64,000 nucleotides of DNA from Muricea muricata (GCA_963855995.1 OY979718.1:30165282-30229281); one strand, 5' to 3'; counted from the first letter of the stretch, positions 13,890 to 28,060 are shown. Notes: generated by a model from the letters alone, not told the origin. Numbers and translations are program-made.

Positions 13890-14205
13890 TATTTTTTTTT
13901 TTTATTTTTATTTATAAACTTTGCCGATAACACATTACATTACATAAAAAGACAAGAACAGGACTTACATAATGAAATACAGTACATAACGACGGCTGGG
14001 TTTCCGCAACAGCGAATAGCCAATTACTGCGGGCCCGACACAAAAATATTCAACTAGTATTATCATTACAAATATATCAATACTTTCATATATATGTATA
14101 GCAGTATACACATACGTTTCTACAATCACACATTACATATACGAATACACACATACACTTTACACATACACATAATTATATTACAGGTAAGATGTTATTT
14201 AAAAT
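13890..14205 (-). other. Retrotransposon 3' untranslated region and A-rich tail
   Basis: About 315 bp follow the stop codon in the minus direction. The part near 14075-14170 is rich in TA/CA dinucleotides ('tatatatgtata', 'acacatacact'). The element ends in an A-rich tail on the minus strand, an A-run of about 13 with a nearby 'ataaaaataaa'. No coding potential is seen. Confidence 0.85.
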
Positions 14206-16746
14206 TTAACAACAACACGATATTGGGCGTAACAGGCTACGAACACAATTACATTTTAGACATATACTCTTAAATGTTCGAGAGTTTTCAGGATCATAAT
14301 TAATGTTCAGCGATGAGAAGTAATACTTAAGCAAATGAGATTTGAATACAGTCAATGTAGTATCCGTAGTGATGTTCAGTTCATCTGCAATTTCATTCCA
14401 AAGTCGGCACACTCTTACGAGGAAGGATTTCTGGTAGGCAGTAGTTCTACATTTAGGGATGGCATATTTTGGTGTTTTTGATGAAGTTGAACGGGTAATT
14501 CTACGATTCAGGGGGATAGTTGGCAGAACATCAGGATTAATCGTTACTAAACCATGTGTAATTTTGTAAAACAACATGAGATCCAAGTATTCATGCCAGT
14601 AGGTTACTGGAAGAAGATTTAAAGACTGTAACCTCGTTTTATAGTCAACGGTTGTGCTAAATGGTAAATTTAAGATGTATTTAGAGGCACGTCTTTGCGT
14701 TCTTTCAAGTTTACTTATAAGTTCCACTGACTGTGGTGACCAAATCTGCGTTGCGTAGCCAAAATGCGACCTAACCAGGGCAAGATATAGCGCTCATCTA
14801 GCTGCAGTATTCTTGATGGACAAAGTGTTTCTTCTAATATATCCTAGAATCTTGTTAGCTTTCGCTGTCTGCTCGTTCACTTGTTTTTTCCATGTTAAAT
14901 CCGATGACACCCACACGCCAAGGTCTTTCTCATTGTTCGAAATCGATACAACAGAGCCGTCTAATTTGTACGAGGAAGTAACTGGTACTTTTTTCCGTGT
15001 TAGCGTTTGATGTTTGCACTTGCTTTGGTTAAATGATAGCCCAGATACTGTTGACCAATGCTCTAAAGTTCCAAGGTCATTTTGTAGAGCTGTAACATCA
15101 TAATGTGATTTGATTGTGGAGAATAACTTGGTGTCATCGGCAAACATTACAGCTCGACTGGACGTTGGTGCTTCGAGTAGATCATTCACGTAAAGAAGAA
15201 ACAGCGCAGGGCCGAGTATTGATCCCTGTGGAACGCCAGAATAAACTGGCAGTTGCTTTGATGTTACGCCAAGTACAGTTACACGTTGACGTCGATCCGT
15301 CAAGTACGATCGAAACCAATTTAGCAAGTTACCTCCAATACCAGAATTTGCCAATTTCTCCATCAAGCGCTTATGGTTAATTCGGTCGAACCCCTTGGAC
15401 ATGTCGAGGTATAATATATCTACTTGCCCTCCAGTGTCCAGACACGCGCCGACGTATTCTAGTGCTTCTAATAAATTAGTCACGCAAGATTTTCCTTGGA
15501 GGAATCCGTGCTGGTGATCATGAATTGCCCGAGAAAATTGGCGTCTAATATTCATGTAAATAGACCGTTCGAAAACTTTCGAAATAATTGGCAGGAGGGA
15601 AATTGGTCTGTAGTTTTCTGTGTGTTCTTTATCACCTTTCTTATAAACGGGGACAACGTTTGCTAGCTTCCAATCTTGTGGCACCGTCCCTTGTTCTAAC
15701 GACTTGTTGAACAGCTTGCAGATGGAGGGAACGATTATTGAGGCGGTTTCTTTTAAAAGTCTAGCAGGGATTTCGTCTGATCCTGTTGCTTTGTTGGTGT
15801 CTAATGAAATGAGTAAAATTTCTACTTCTAACTCAGACAGGCTGAGATCCGTTAAGACTGGATCATATGACTTGTTAGGATATTGAACAGGAAGGTTTTC
15901 AGTTGTAAATACGGAGGCGAAGTAGGTATTAAAGAGGTCAGCTATTTCGTTAGGGTTTGTAGCAATTAGTCTGGAAGGTTGGCTTGACTGGGTAGAATGC
16001 GCTTGGTTGAAGAAACTGCGTTGACTAGTTGAGGATGATGGAGTTGGTGATGTGGACAGCATAGAGACACGATCAGGAATGCTACAAGATTTTGACGTTT
16101 GCTTTAACGCGGACCAAAATCTCTTTGGATTATTCTTAAAACTGCTGTCGATCGAAATGTAATAGTTCTCACGGCTCACCCGCAACAATTTCTTGATTTG
16201 GGAGCGAAGACGTCGGTATTTCTCTTTCAAGTAACCGGTCGGGTTGACTTTTAATCTCCGCCGAATAGAGTCCTTTTGTTTGATCTTATGAAGGATGTCG
16301 CTGTTAATCCATGGTAGTGGGTTTCGACCCTTGATTACCTTCCTGGGTATGAAGGCAGAAACTATTGAAAGGAATGTGTTCTTCCAACGTTGCCAGTCAT
16401 TATCAATGTTATCAGAATCAGATATCAACGATGATAGATCTGTGGACTTTAGCGCATCACGTAGTCCATTTAGATCTCCTTTCGCATAGTCGTAGACAGT
16501 TCTTACAGATTTCCGCGGAGCTTTAATTAAAGCAGTAAAATCGAATGAAATAGCATTGTGATCTGTAAACACTGATGATTGTTCTGGCGGTAAAATTTCT
16601 GTCAGGCGAATATGGTTTGGGACACTTGTAATCACCAGGTCTAGTACATTGTTACAGCGTGTAGGAGTGTGGTTAAGTTGACATAGGAAGTGATCATTTA
16701 ACATTTCAACGAAGAGAACTTCATTAACACCATTTGTTTTGCCCAT
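14206..16746 (-). pseudogene. Retrotransposon endonuclease/reverse transcriptase polyprotein, truncated and interrupted by one stop
   Basis: Read on the minus strand from 16746, residues 1-75 are the end of an APE-like endonuclease: 'LDLVIT' near residue 35 and 'TDH' at 61-63, the usual S/T-D-H catalytic region. The reverse transcriptase core spans about residues 305-575, with 'NYRPISLLP' near 378, 'YLDMSKGFD' (catalytic Asp 448), 'SGVPQGSILGP' near 503 and the active-site 'FADD' at 535-538. 'SKGFD' has Gly where Ala is usual. A TGA at 14794-14796 ends this frame after 650 codons. The same frame then continues through 'LYLALVRSHFGYATQ' and a 173-codon C-terminal segment (14206-14727) with the 'LERTQRRASKYIL' signature of CR1-type elements. 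The N-terminal half of the endonuclease is missing, so the copy cannot be autonomous. No frameshift was seen. The single stop would fit a CGA-to-TGA change. Confidence 0.93.
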
Positions 16747-17874
16747 CTCTTCCGTTCACTTTAGCACTGAAAACATCAATTTAAGCTCTAAAACGTCACC
16801 CTGATGGATTTAAAACGGCGATTTTAAGTTGGTGATTTGAGCATGTTTTTACGCTCAAATCGCTTCTAGAACACTTAGAACGCAATTTTGCTGGTTCTAA
16901 GATCGTTTTTTTTCTTTTTACAAGAGAGTTATAGGTTTCTCACGTCAACGGGTTACTTCGCTCATCTGGATAGTTTGAGCGCCGAAAACCTGATTCCCGA
17001 CTTCCAAAGTTCTGCAATTTCCATCTATTAGGTCTCACTTAGGTCCGTGATTGCAGTACATTATTGCGCTCAACTCGTTCACTTTAGCACTGAAAACATC
17101 ATTTTAAGCTCTAAAACGTCACCCTGATCGATTTAAAACAGCAATTTTTCGTTGGCGATTTGAGCATGTTTTTACGTTCAAATCGCTTCTAGAACGCTTA
17201 AAACGCGATTTTGATGGTTCTAAGATCGTTTCTTTTCTGCTTACAAGAAAGTTATAGGTTTCTCATTTCAACATGTCAATTCGCTCATTCCGATGGTTTT
17301 AGCGTCGAAAACCTGATTCCGGCCTTGCTAAGTTCTGCAATTTCCATTTAGAAGGTCTCTTTTAGGTCCGTGATTGCAGTACATCATTTCGCTCAACTCG
17401 TTCACTTTAGCACTGAAAACATCATTTTAAGCTTTAAAACGTCACCTTGATCGACATAAAACGGCGATTTTAAGTTGGTGATTTGAGCATGTTTTAACGC
17501 TCAAATCGCTTCTAGAAGACTAAAAACGATATTTTGATGGTTCTAAGATCGTTTCTTTTCAGTTTACAAGAGAGTTATAGGTTTCTCATGTCAACGGGTT
17601 ACTTCGCTCATCTCGATAGTTTGAGCGCCGAAAACATGATTCCCGACTTGCTAAGTTCTGCAATTTCCATTTATTAGGTCTCTTTTAGGTCCGTGAATGC
17701 AGTACATCATTGCACTCAACTCGTTCACTTTAGCACTGAAAACATCATTTTAGGCTTTAAAACGTCACCCTGATCGATTTAAAACAGCAACTTTTAGTTG
17801 GTGATTTGAGCATGTTTTTACGTTCAAATCGCTTCTAGAACGCTTAAAACGCGATTTTGAGTGTTCTAAGATCG

Positions 17875-20800
17875 TTTCTTTTCAGTGTACAAGAAATTTA
17901 TAGGTTTCTCATTTCAACATGTCATTTCGCTCATCCCGTTGGTTTGAGGACCGAAAACCTGATTCCCGACTTGCTAAGTTCTGCAATTTCCATTTAGAAG
18001 GTATCTTTTAGGTCCATGATTGCGGTACATCATTGCGCTCAACTCGTTCACTTTAGCACTGAAAACATCAATTTAAGCTCTAAAACGTCACCCTGATGGA
18101 TTTAAAACGGCGATTTTAAGTTGGTGATTTGAGCATGTTTTTACGCTCAAATCGCTTCTAGAACACTTAGAACGCAATTTTGCTGGTTCTAAGATCGTTT
18201 CTTTTCAGTTTACAAGAGAGTTATAGGTTTCTCATGTCAACGGGTTACTTCGCTCATCTGGATAGTTTGAGCGCCGAAAACATGATTCCCGACTTCCAAA
18301 GTTCTGCAATTTCCATCTATTAGGTCTCACTTAGGTCCGTGATTGCAGTACATTATTGCGCTCAACTCCTTCACTTTAGCACTGAAAACATCATTTTAAG
18401 CTCTAAAACGTCACCCTGATCGATTTAAAACAGCAATTTTTCGTTGGCGATTTGAGCATGTTTTTACGTTCAAATCGCTTCTAGAACGCTTAAAACGCGA
18501 TTTTGATGGTTCTAAGATCGTTTCTTTTCTGCTTACAAGAAAGTTATAGGTTTCTCATTTCAACATGTCATTTCGCTCATCCCGATGGTTTGAGCGTCGA
18601 AAACCTAATTCCGGCCTTGCTAAGTTCTGCAATTACCATTTAGAAGGTTTCTTTTTGGTCCGTGATTGCAGTACATCATTTCGCTCAACTCGTTTGCTTT
18701 AGCACTGAAAACATCATTTTAAGCTTTAAAACGTCACCTTGACCGACATAAAACAGCGATTTTAAGTTGGTGATTTGAGCATGTTTTAACGCTCAAATCG
18801 CATCTAGAAGACTAAAAACGCAATTTTGATGGTTCTAAGATCGTTTCCTTTCAGTTTACAAAAGAGTTAAAGGTTTCTCATGTCAACGGGTTACTTCGCT
18901 CATCTCGATAGTTTGAGCGCCGAAAACATGATTCCCGACTTGCTAAGTTCTGCAATTTCCATTTATTAGGTCTCTTTTAGGTCCGTGAATGCAGTACATC
19001 ATTGCGCTCAACTCGTTCACTTTAGCACAGAAAACATCATTTTAAGCTTTAAAACGTCACTCTGATTGATTTAAAACGGCAACTTTTAGTTGGTGATTTG
19101 AGCATATTTTTACGTTCAAATCGCTTCTAGAACGCTTAAAAGGTGATTTTGATGGTTCTAAGATCGTTTCTTTTCTGCTTACAAGAAAGTTATAGGTTTC
19201 TCATTTCAACATGTCATTTCGCTCATCCCGATGGTTTGAGCGTCGAAAACCTGATTCCGGCCTTGCTAAGTTCTGCAATTTCCATTTAGAAGGTCTCTTT
19301 TAGGTCCGTGATTGCATTACATCATTTCGCTCAACTCGTTCACTTTAGCACTGAAAACATCATTTTAAACTCAAAAACGTCACCCTGATCGATTTAAAAA
19401 CGGCGATTTTAAGTGTGTGATTTGAGCATGTTTTCACGCTCAAATCGTTCTAGAACGGGTAAAACGCAATTTTGATGGTTCTAAGATCGTTTCTGTTCAG
19501 TTTACTAGAGAGTTATAGGTTTCTCATGTCAACGGGTTACTTCGCTCATCTCGATAGTTTGAGCGCCGAAAACATGATTCCCGACTTGCTAAGTTCTGCA
19601 ATTTCCATTTAGAAGGTCTCTTTTAGGTCCGTGAATGCAGTACATCATTGCGCTCAACTCGTTCACTTTAGCACAGAAAACATCATTTTAAGCTTTAAAA
19701 CGTCACCCTGATTGGTTTAAAACGGCGACTTTTAGTTGGGGATTTGAGCATATTTTTACGTTCAAATCGCTTCTAGAACGCTTAAAAGGTGATTTTGATG
19801 GTTCTAAGATCGTTTCTTTTCTGCTTACAAGAAAGTTATAGGTTTCTCATTTCAACATGTCATTTCGCTCATCCCGTTGGTTTGAGGACCGAAAACCTGA
19901 TTCCCGACTTGCTAAGTTCTGCAATTTCCATTTAGAAGGTCTCTTTTAGGTCCGTGATTGCAGTACATCATTTCGCTCTACTCGTTCACTTTAGCACTGA
20001 AAACATCATTTTAAGCTTGAAAACGTCACCTTGATCGACATAAATCGGCGATTTTAAGTTGGTGATTGGAGCATGTTTTAACGCTCAAATCGCTTCTAGA
20101 AGACTAAAAACGCAATTTTGATGGTTCTAAGATCGTTTCTTTTCAGTTTACAAGAGAGTTATAGGTTTCTCATGTCAACGGGTTACTTCGCTCATCTCGA
20201 TAGTTTGAGCGCCGAAAACATGATTCCCGACTTGCTAAGTTCTGCAATTTCCATTTAGAAGGTCTCTTTTAGGTCCGTGAATGCAGTACATCATTGCGCT
20301 CAACTCGTTCACTTTAGCACAGAAAACATCATTTTAAGCTTTAAAACGTCACCCTGATTGGTTTAAAACGGCAACTTTTAGTTGGGGATTTGAGCATATT
20401 TTTACGTTCAAATCGCTTCTAGAACGCTTAAAAGGTGATTTTGATGGTTCTAAGATCGTTTCTTTTCTGCTTACAAGAAAGTTATAGGTTTCTCATTTCA
20501 ACATGTCATTTCGCTCATCCCGTTGGTTTGAGGACCGAAAACCTGATTCCCGACTTGCTAAGTTCTGCAATTTCCATTTAGAAGGTCTCTTTTAGGTCCG
20601 TGATTGCAGTACATCATTTCGCTCTACTCGTTCACTTTAGCACTGAAAACATCATTTTAAGCTTGAAAACGTCACCTTGATCGACATAAATCGGCGATTT
20701 TAAGTTGGTGATTGGAGCATGTTTTAACGCTCAAATCGCTTCTAGAAGACTAAAAACGAAATTTTGATGGTTCTAAGATCGTTTCTTTTCAGTTTACAAG

Positions 20801-23800
20801 AGAGTTATAGGTTTCTCATGTCAACGGGTTACTTCGCTTATCTCGATAGTTTGAGCGCCGAAAACATGATTCCCGACTTGCTAAGTTCTGCAATTTCCAT
20901 TTATTAGGTCTTTTTTAGGTCCGTGAATGCAGTACATCATTGCGCTCAACTCGTTCACTTTAGCACTGAAAACATCATTTTAAGCTTTAAAACGTCACAC
21001 TGATTGATTGAAAACTTCAACTTTTAGTTGGTGATTTGAGCATGTTTTTACGTTCAAATCGCTTCTAGAATGCTTAAAACGCGATTTTGATGGTTCTAAG
21101 ATCGTTTCTTCTCAGTTCACAAGTAAGCTCTACGTTTCTCATGTCAAGGTGTTATTTTGCTAATCTCGATGGTTTGAGAGCCGAAAATATGATTCCCGAC
21201 ATGCTTAGTTCTGCAATTTCAATTTAGAAGGTCTCTTTTAGGTCCGTGAATGCAGTACATCATTGCGCTCAACTCGTTCACTTTAGCACTGAAAACATCA
21301 TTTTAAGCTCTAAAACGTCACCCTGATCGATTTAAAACAGCAACTTTTCGTTGGTGATTTGAGCATGTTTTTACGTTCAAATCGCTTCTAGAGCGCTTAA
21401 AACGCGATTTTTATGGTTCTAAGATCGTTTCTGTTCAGTGTACAAGCAAGTTATAGGTTTCTCATGTCAACGGGTTACTTCGCTCATCTCGATAGTTTGA
21501 GCGCCGAAAACATGATTCCCGACTTGCTAAGTTCTGCAATTTCCATTTATTGGGTCTCTTTTAGGTCCGTTATTGCAGTACATTATTGCGCTCAACTCGT
21601 TCACTTTAGCACTGAGAACATCATTTTAAGCTCTAAAACGTCACCCTGATCGATTTAAAACAGCAATTTTTAGTTGGTGATTTGAGCATGTTTTCACGCT
21701 CAAATCGTTCTAGAACAGGTAAAACGCAATTTTGATGGTTCTAAGATCGTTTCTGTTAAGTTTACTAGAGAGTTTTCGGTTTCTCATGTCAACGGGTTAC
21801 TTCGCTCATCTCGATAGATTGAGCGCCGAAAACATGATTCCCGACTTGCTAAGTTCTGCAATTTCCATTTATTGTGTCTCTTTTAGGTCCGTCATTGCAG
21901 TACGTTATTGCGCTCAACTCGTTCACTTTAGCACTGAAAACATCATTTTAAGCTCTAAAACGTCACCCTGATCGATTTAAAACAGCAATATTTAGTTGGT
22001 GATTTGAGCATGTTTTTACGTTCAAATCGCTTTTAGAGCGCTTAAAACGCGATTTTGATGGTTCTAAGATCGTTTCTTTTCAGTGTACAAGAAATTTATA
22101 GGTTTCTCATTTCAACATGTCATTTCGCTCATCCCGTTGGTTTGAGGACCGAAAACCTGATTCCCGACTTGCTAAGTTCTGCAATTTCCATTTAGAAGGT
22201 ATCTTTTAGGTCCATGATTGCGGTACATCATTGCGCTCAACTCGTTCACTTTAGCACTGAAAACATCAATTTAAGCTCTAAAACGTCACCCTGATGGATT
22301 TAAAACGGCGATTTTAAGTTGGTGATTTGAGCATGTTTTTACGCTCAAATCGCTTCTAGAACACTTAGAACGCAATTTTGCTGGTTCTAAGATCGTTTCT
22401 TTTCAGTTTACAAGAGAGTTATAGGTTTCTCATGTCAACGGGTTACTTCGCTCATCTGGATAGTTTGAGCGCCGAAAACCTGATTCCCGACTTCCAAAGT
22501 TCTGCAATTTCCATCTATTAGGTCTCACTTAGGTCCGTGATTGCAGTACATTATTGCGCTCAACTCCTTCACTTTAGCACTGAAAACATCATTTTAAGCT
22601 CTAAAACGTCACCCTGATCGATTTAAAACAGCAATTTTTCGTTGGCGATTTGAGCATGTTTTTACGTTCAAATCGCTTCTAGAACGCTTAAAACGCGATT
22701 TTGATGGTTCTAAGATCGTTTCTTTTCTGCTTACAAGAAAGTTATAGGTTTCTCATTTCAACATGTCATTTCGCTCATCCCGATGGTTTGAGCGTCGAAA
22801 ACCTAATTCCGGCCTTGCTAAGTTCTGCAATTACCATTTAGAAGGTCTCTTTTTGGTCCGTGATTGCAGTACATCATTTCGCTCAACTCGTTTGCTTTAG
22901 CACTGAAAACATCATTTTAAGCTTTAAAACGTCACCTTGACCGACATAAAACAGCGATTTTAAGTTGGTGATTTGAGCATGTTTTAACGCTCAAATCGCA
23001 TCTAGAAGACTAAAAACGCAATTTTGATGGTTCTAAGATCGTTTCCTTTCAGTTTACAAAAGAGTTAAAGGTTTCTCATGTCAACGGGTTACTTCGCTCA
23101 TCTCGATAGTTTGAGCGCCGAAAACATGATTCCCGACTTGCTAAGTTCTGCAATTTCCATTTATTAGGTCTCTTTTAGGTCCGTGAATGCAGTACATCAT
23201 TGCGCTCAACTCGTTCACTTTAGCACAGAAAACATCATTTAAGCTTTAAAACGTCACCCTGATTGATTTAAAACGGCAACTTTAGTTGGTGATTTGAGCA
23301 TATTTTTACGTTCAAATCGCTTCTAGAACGCTTAAAAGGTGATTTTGATGGTTCTAAGATCGTTTCTTTTCTGCTTACAAGAAAGTTATAGGTTTCTCAT
23401 TTCAACATGTCATTTCGCTCATCCCGATGGTTTGAGCGTCGAAAACCTGATTCCGGCCTTGCTAAGTTCTGCAATTTCCATTTAGAAGGTCTCTTTTAGG
23501 TCCGTGATTGCATTACATCATTTCGCTCAACTCGTTCACTTTAGCACTGAAAACATCATTTTAAACTCAAAAACGTCACCCTGATCGATTTAAAAACGGC
23601 GATTTTAAGTGTGTGATTTGAGCATGTTTTCACGCTCAAATCGTTCTAGAACGGGTAAAACGCAATTTTGATGGTTCTAAGATCGTTTCTGTTCAGTTTA
23701 CTAGAGAGTTATAGGTTTCTCATGTCAACGGGTTACTTCGCTCATCTCGATAGTTTGAGCGCCGAAAACATGATTCCCGACTTGCTAAGTTCTGCAATTT

Positions 23801-26268
23801 CCATTTAGAAGGTCTCTTTTAGGTCCGTGAATGCAGTACATCATTGCGCTCAACTCGTTCACTTTAGCACAGAAAACATCATTTTAAGCTTTAAAACGTC
23901 ACCCTGATTGGTTTAAAACGGCGACTTTTAGTTGGGGATTTGAGCATATTTTTACGTTCAAATCGCTTCTAGAACGCTTAAAAGGTGATTTTGATGGTTC
24001 TAAGATCGTTTCTTTTCTGCTTACAAGAAAGTTATAGGTTTCTCATTTCAACATGTCATTTCGCTCATCCCGTTGGTTTGAGGACCGAAAACCTGATTCC
24101 CGACTTGCTAAGTTCTGCAATTTCCATTTAGAAGGTCTCTTTTAGGTCCGTGATTGCAGTACATCATTTCGCTCTACTCGTTCACTTTAGCACTGAAAAC
24201 ATCATTTTAAGCTTGAAAACGTCACCTTGATCGACATAAATCGGCGATTTTAAGTTGGTGATTGGAGCATGTTTTAACGCTCAAATCGCTTCTAGAAGAC
24301 TAAAAACGCAATTTTGATGGTTCTAAGATCGTTTCTTTTCAGTTTACAAGAGAGTTATAGGTTTCTCATGTCAACGGGTTACTTCGCTCATCTCGATAGT
24401 TTGAGCGCCGAAAACATGATTCCCGACTTGCTAAGTTCTGCAATTTCCATTTAGAAGGTCTCTTTTAGGTCCGTGAATGCAGTACATCATTGCGCTCAAC
24501 TCGTTCACTTTAGCACAGAAAACATCATTTTAAGCTTTAAAACGTCACCCTGATTGGTTTAAAACGGCAACTTTTAGTTGGGGATTTGAGCATATTTTTA
24601 CGTTCAAATCGCTTCTAGAACGCTTAAAAGGTGATTTTGATGGTTCTAAGATCGTTTCTTTTCTGCTTACAAGAAAGTTATAGGTTTCTCATTTCAACAT
24701 GTCATTTCGCTCATCCCGTTGGTTTGAGGACCGAAAACCTGATTCCCGACTTGCTAAGTTCTGCAATTTCCATTTAGAAGGTCTCTTTTAGGTCCGTGAT
24801 TGCAGTACATCATTTCGCTCTACTCGTTCACTTTAGCACTGAAAACATCATTTTAAGCTTGAAAACGTCACCTTGATCGACATAAATCGGCGATTTTAAG
24901 TTGGTGATTGGAGCATGTTTTAACGCTCAAATCGCTTCTAGAAGACTAAAAACGAAATTTTGATGGTTCTAAGATCGTTTCTTTTCAGTTTACAACAGAG
25001 TTATAGGTTTCTCATGTCAACGGGTTACTTCGCTTATCTCGATAGTTTGAGCGCCGAAAACATGATTCCCGACTTGCTAAGTTCTGCAATTTCCATTTAT
25101 TAGGTCTTTTTTAGGTCCGTGAATGCAGTACATCATTGCGCTCAACTCGTTCACTTTAGCACTGAAAACATCATTTTAAGCTTTAAAACGTCACCCTGAT
25201 TGATTGAAAACGGCAACTTTTAGTTGGTGATTTGAGCATGTTTTTACGTTCAAATCGCTTCTAGAATGCTTAAAACGCGATTTTGATGGTTCTAAGATCG
25301 TTTCTTCTCAGTTCACAAGTAAGCTCTACGTTTCTCATGTCAAGGTGTTATTTTGCTAATCTCGATGGTTTGAGAGCCGAAAATATGATTCCCGACATGC
25401 TTAGTTCTGCAATTTCAATTTAGAAGGTCTCTTTTAGGTCCGTGAATGCAGTACATCATTGCGCTCAACTCGTTCACTTTAGCACTGAAAACATCATTTT
25501 AAGCTCTAAAACGTCACCCTGATCGATTTAAAACAGCAACTTTTCGTTGGTGATTTGAGCATGTTTTTACGTTCAAATCGCTTCTAGAGCGCTTAAAACG
25601 CGATTTTTATGGTTCTAAGATCGTTTCTGTTCAGTGTACAAGCAAGTTATAAGTTTCTCATGTCAACGGGTTACTTCGCTCATCTCGATAGTTTGAGCGC
25701 CGAAAACATGATTCCCGACTTGCTAAGTTCTGCAATTTCCATTTATTGGGTCTCTTTTAGGTCCGTTATTGCAGTACATTATTGCGCTCAATTCGTTCAC
25801 TTTAGCACTGAGAACATCATTTTAAGCTCTAAAACGTCACCCTGATCGATTTAAAACAGCAATTTTTAGTTGGCGATTTGAGCATGTTTTCACGCTCAAA
25901 TCGTTCTAGAACAGGTAAAACGCAATTTTGATGGTTCTAAGATCGTTTCTGTTAAGTTTACTAGAGAGGTTTCGGTTTCTCATGTCAACGGGTTACTTCG
26001 CTCATCTCGATAGATTGAGCTCCGAAAACATGATTCCCGACTTGCTAAGTTCTGCAATTTCCATTTATTGTGTCTCTTTTAGGTCCGTCATTGCAGTACG
26101 TTATTGCGCTCAACTCGTTCACTTTAGCACTGAAAACATCATTTTAAGCTCTAAAACGTCACCCTGATCGATTTAAAACAGCAATATTTAGTTGGTGATT
26201 TGAGCATGTTTTTACGTTCAAATCGCTTTTAGAGCGCTTAAAACGCGATTTTGATGGTTCTAAGATCG
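17875..26268. repeat. Thirteen-monomer higher-order repeat, two tandem copies (about 4196 bp each)
   Basis: Variant-specific sequence recurs with an offset of 4196-4198. Examples are the 'ccctgattggtttaaaacgg' monomers at 19706/23902 and 20352/24548, the 'cactgagaacatcatt' monomer at 21610/25806, and the 'gtctttttggtccgtg' type monomers. The first copy starts near 17875 and the second near 22073. At both ends identity shifts to another variant in the middle of a monomer near 'gatcgtttcttttc'. Copy 2 has two single-T losses near 23239 and 23282. Confidence 0.85.
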
Positions 26269-28060
26269 TTTCTTTTCTGCTTACAAGAAAGTTATAGGTT
26301 TCTAATTTCAACATGTCAATTCGCTCATCCCGATGGTTTGAGCGCCGAAAACCTGATTCCCGACTTCCTAAGTTTTGCAATTTCCATTTAGAAGGTCTCT
26401 TTTAGGTCCGTGATTGCAGTACATCATTTCGCTCAACTCGTTCACTTTAGCACTGAAAACATCATTTTAAGCTTGAAAACGTCACCTTGATCGACATAAA
26501 TCGGCGATTTTAAGTTGGTGATTGGAGCATGTTTTAACGCTCAAATCGCTTCTAGAAGACTAAAAACGAAATTTTGATGGTTCTAAGATCGTTTCTTTTC
26601 AGTTTACAACAGAGTTATAGGTTTCTCATGTCAACGGGTTACTTCGCTTATCTCGATAGTTTGAGCGCCGAAAACATGATTCCCGACTTGCTAAGTTCTG
26701 CAATTTCCATTTATTAGGTCTTTTTTAGGTCCGTGAATGCAGTACATCATTGCGCTCAACTCGTTCACTTTAGCACTGAAAACATCATTTTAAGCTTTAA
26801 AACGTCACCCTGATTGATTGAAAACGGCAACTTTTAGTTGGTGATTTGAGCATGTTTTTACGTTCAAATCGCTTCTAGAATGCTTAAAACGCGATTTTGA
26901 TGGTTCTAAGATCGTTTCTTCTCAGTTCACAAGTAAGCTCTACGTTTCTCATGTCAAGGTGTTATTTTGCTAATCTCGATGGTTTGAGAGCCGAAAATAT
27001 GATTCCCGAGATGCTTAGTTCTGCAATTTCAATTTAGAAGGTCTCTTTTAGGTCCGTGAATGCAGTACATCATTGCGCTCAACTCGTTCACTTTAGCACT
27101 GAAAACATCATTTTAAGCTCTAAAACGTCACCCTGATCGATTTAAAACAGCAACTTTTCGTTGGTGATTTGAGCATGTTTTTACGTTCAAATCGCTTCTA
27201 GAGCGCTTAAAACGCGATTTTTATGGTTCTAAGATCGTTTCTGTTCAGTGTACAAGCAAGTTATAAGTTTCTCATGTCAACGGGTTACTTCGCTCATCTC
27301 GATAGTTTGAGCGCCGAAAACATGATTCCCGACTTGCTAAGTTCTGCAATTTCCATTTATTGGGTCTCTTTTAGGTCCGTTATTGCAGTACATTATTGCG
27401 CTCAACTCGTTCACTTTAGCACTGAGAACATCATTTTAAGCTCTAAAACGTCACCCTGATCGATTTAAAACAGCAATTTTTAGTTGGCGATTTGAGCATG
27501 TTTTCACGCTCAAATCGTTCTAGAACAGGTAAAACGCAATTTTGATGGTTCTAAGATCGTTTCTGTTAAGTTTACTAGAGAGGTTTCGGTTTCTCATGTC
27601 AACGGGTTACTTCGCTCATCTCGATAGATTGAGCTCCGAAAACATGATTCGCGACTTGCTAAGTTCTGCAATTTCCATTTATTGTGTCTCTTTTAGGTCC
27701 GTCATTGCAGTACGTTATTGCGCTCAACTCGTTCACTTTAGCACTGAAAACATCATTTTAAGCTCTAAAACGTCACCCTGATCGATTTAAAACAGCAATA
27801 TTTAGTTGGTGATTTGAGCATGTTTTTACGTTCAAATCGCTTTTAGAGCGCTTAAAACGCGATTTTGATGGTTCTAAGATCGTTTCTTTTCTGCTTACAA
27901 GAAAGTTATAGGTTTCTCATTTCAACATGTCAATTCGCTCATCCCGATGGTTTGAGCGCCGAAAACCTGATTCCCGACTTCCTAAGTTTTGCAATTTCCA
28001 TTTAGAAGGTCTCTTTTAGGTCCGTGATTGCAGTACATCATTTCGCTCAACTCGTTCACT
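24845..28060. repeat. Five-monomer higher-order repeat, two copies (about 1614 bp each)
   Basis: The block from about 24845 to 26440 recurs at about 26459-28060. Diagnostic variants include 'aagcttgaaaacgtc' at about 24855/26469, 'ttctcatgtcaaggtgttat' at about 25332/26946 and 'tagattgagctccgaaaac' at about 26010/27624. The 5-mer overlaps the second copy of the 13-mer, so it is a later local duplication of part of it. Confidence 0.8.

Larger units (their letters stand above)
13890..16752 (-). mobile_element. 5'-truncated CR1/L2-type non-LTR retrotransposon
   Basis: The satellite stops at 'gcgctcaact' (13889) and resumes exactly in register with 'cgttcacttt' (16753), so about 2.86 kb was inserted with no obvious loss of target sequence and no long target duplication. 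On the minus strand the insert runs from a truncated endonuclease domain through reverse transcriptase and a C-terminal region to a roughly 315-bp 3' region and an A-rich tail, which appears as a T-run at 13891-13903. The RT motifs and the C-terminal region resemble the CR1/L2 group of non-LTR elements. One base at either boundary is ambiguous because of T/C identity with the target. Confidence 0.93.

Noticed and set aside
14813-16489. Plus-strand frames inside the retrotransposon (14813-15010, 15114-15380, 15704-15886, 16295-16489)
   Set aside because: Antisense shadows of the reverse transcriptase frame.
26159-26380. 73-codon minus-strand frame in the satellite
   Set aside because: Antisense chance frame, absent from sister monomers that carry single-base differences.
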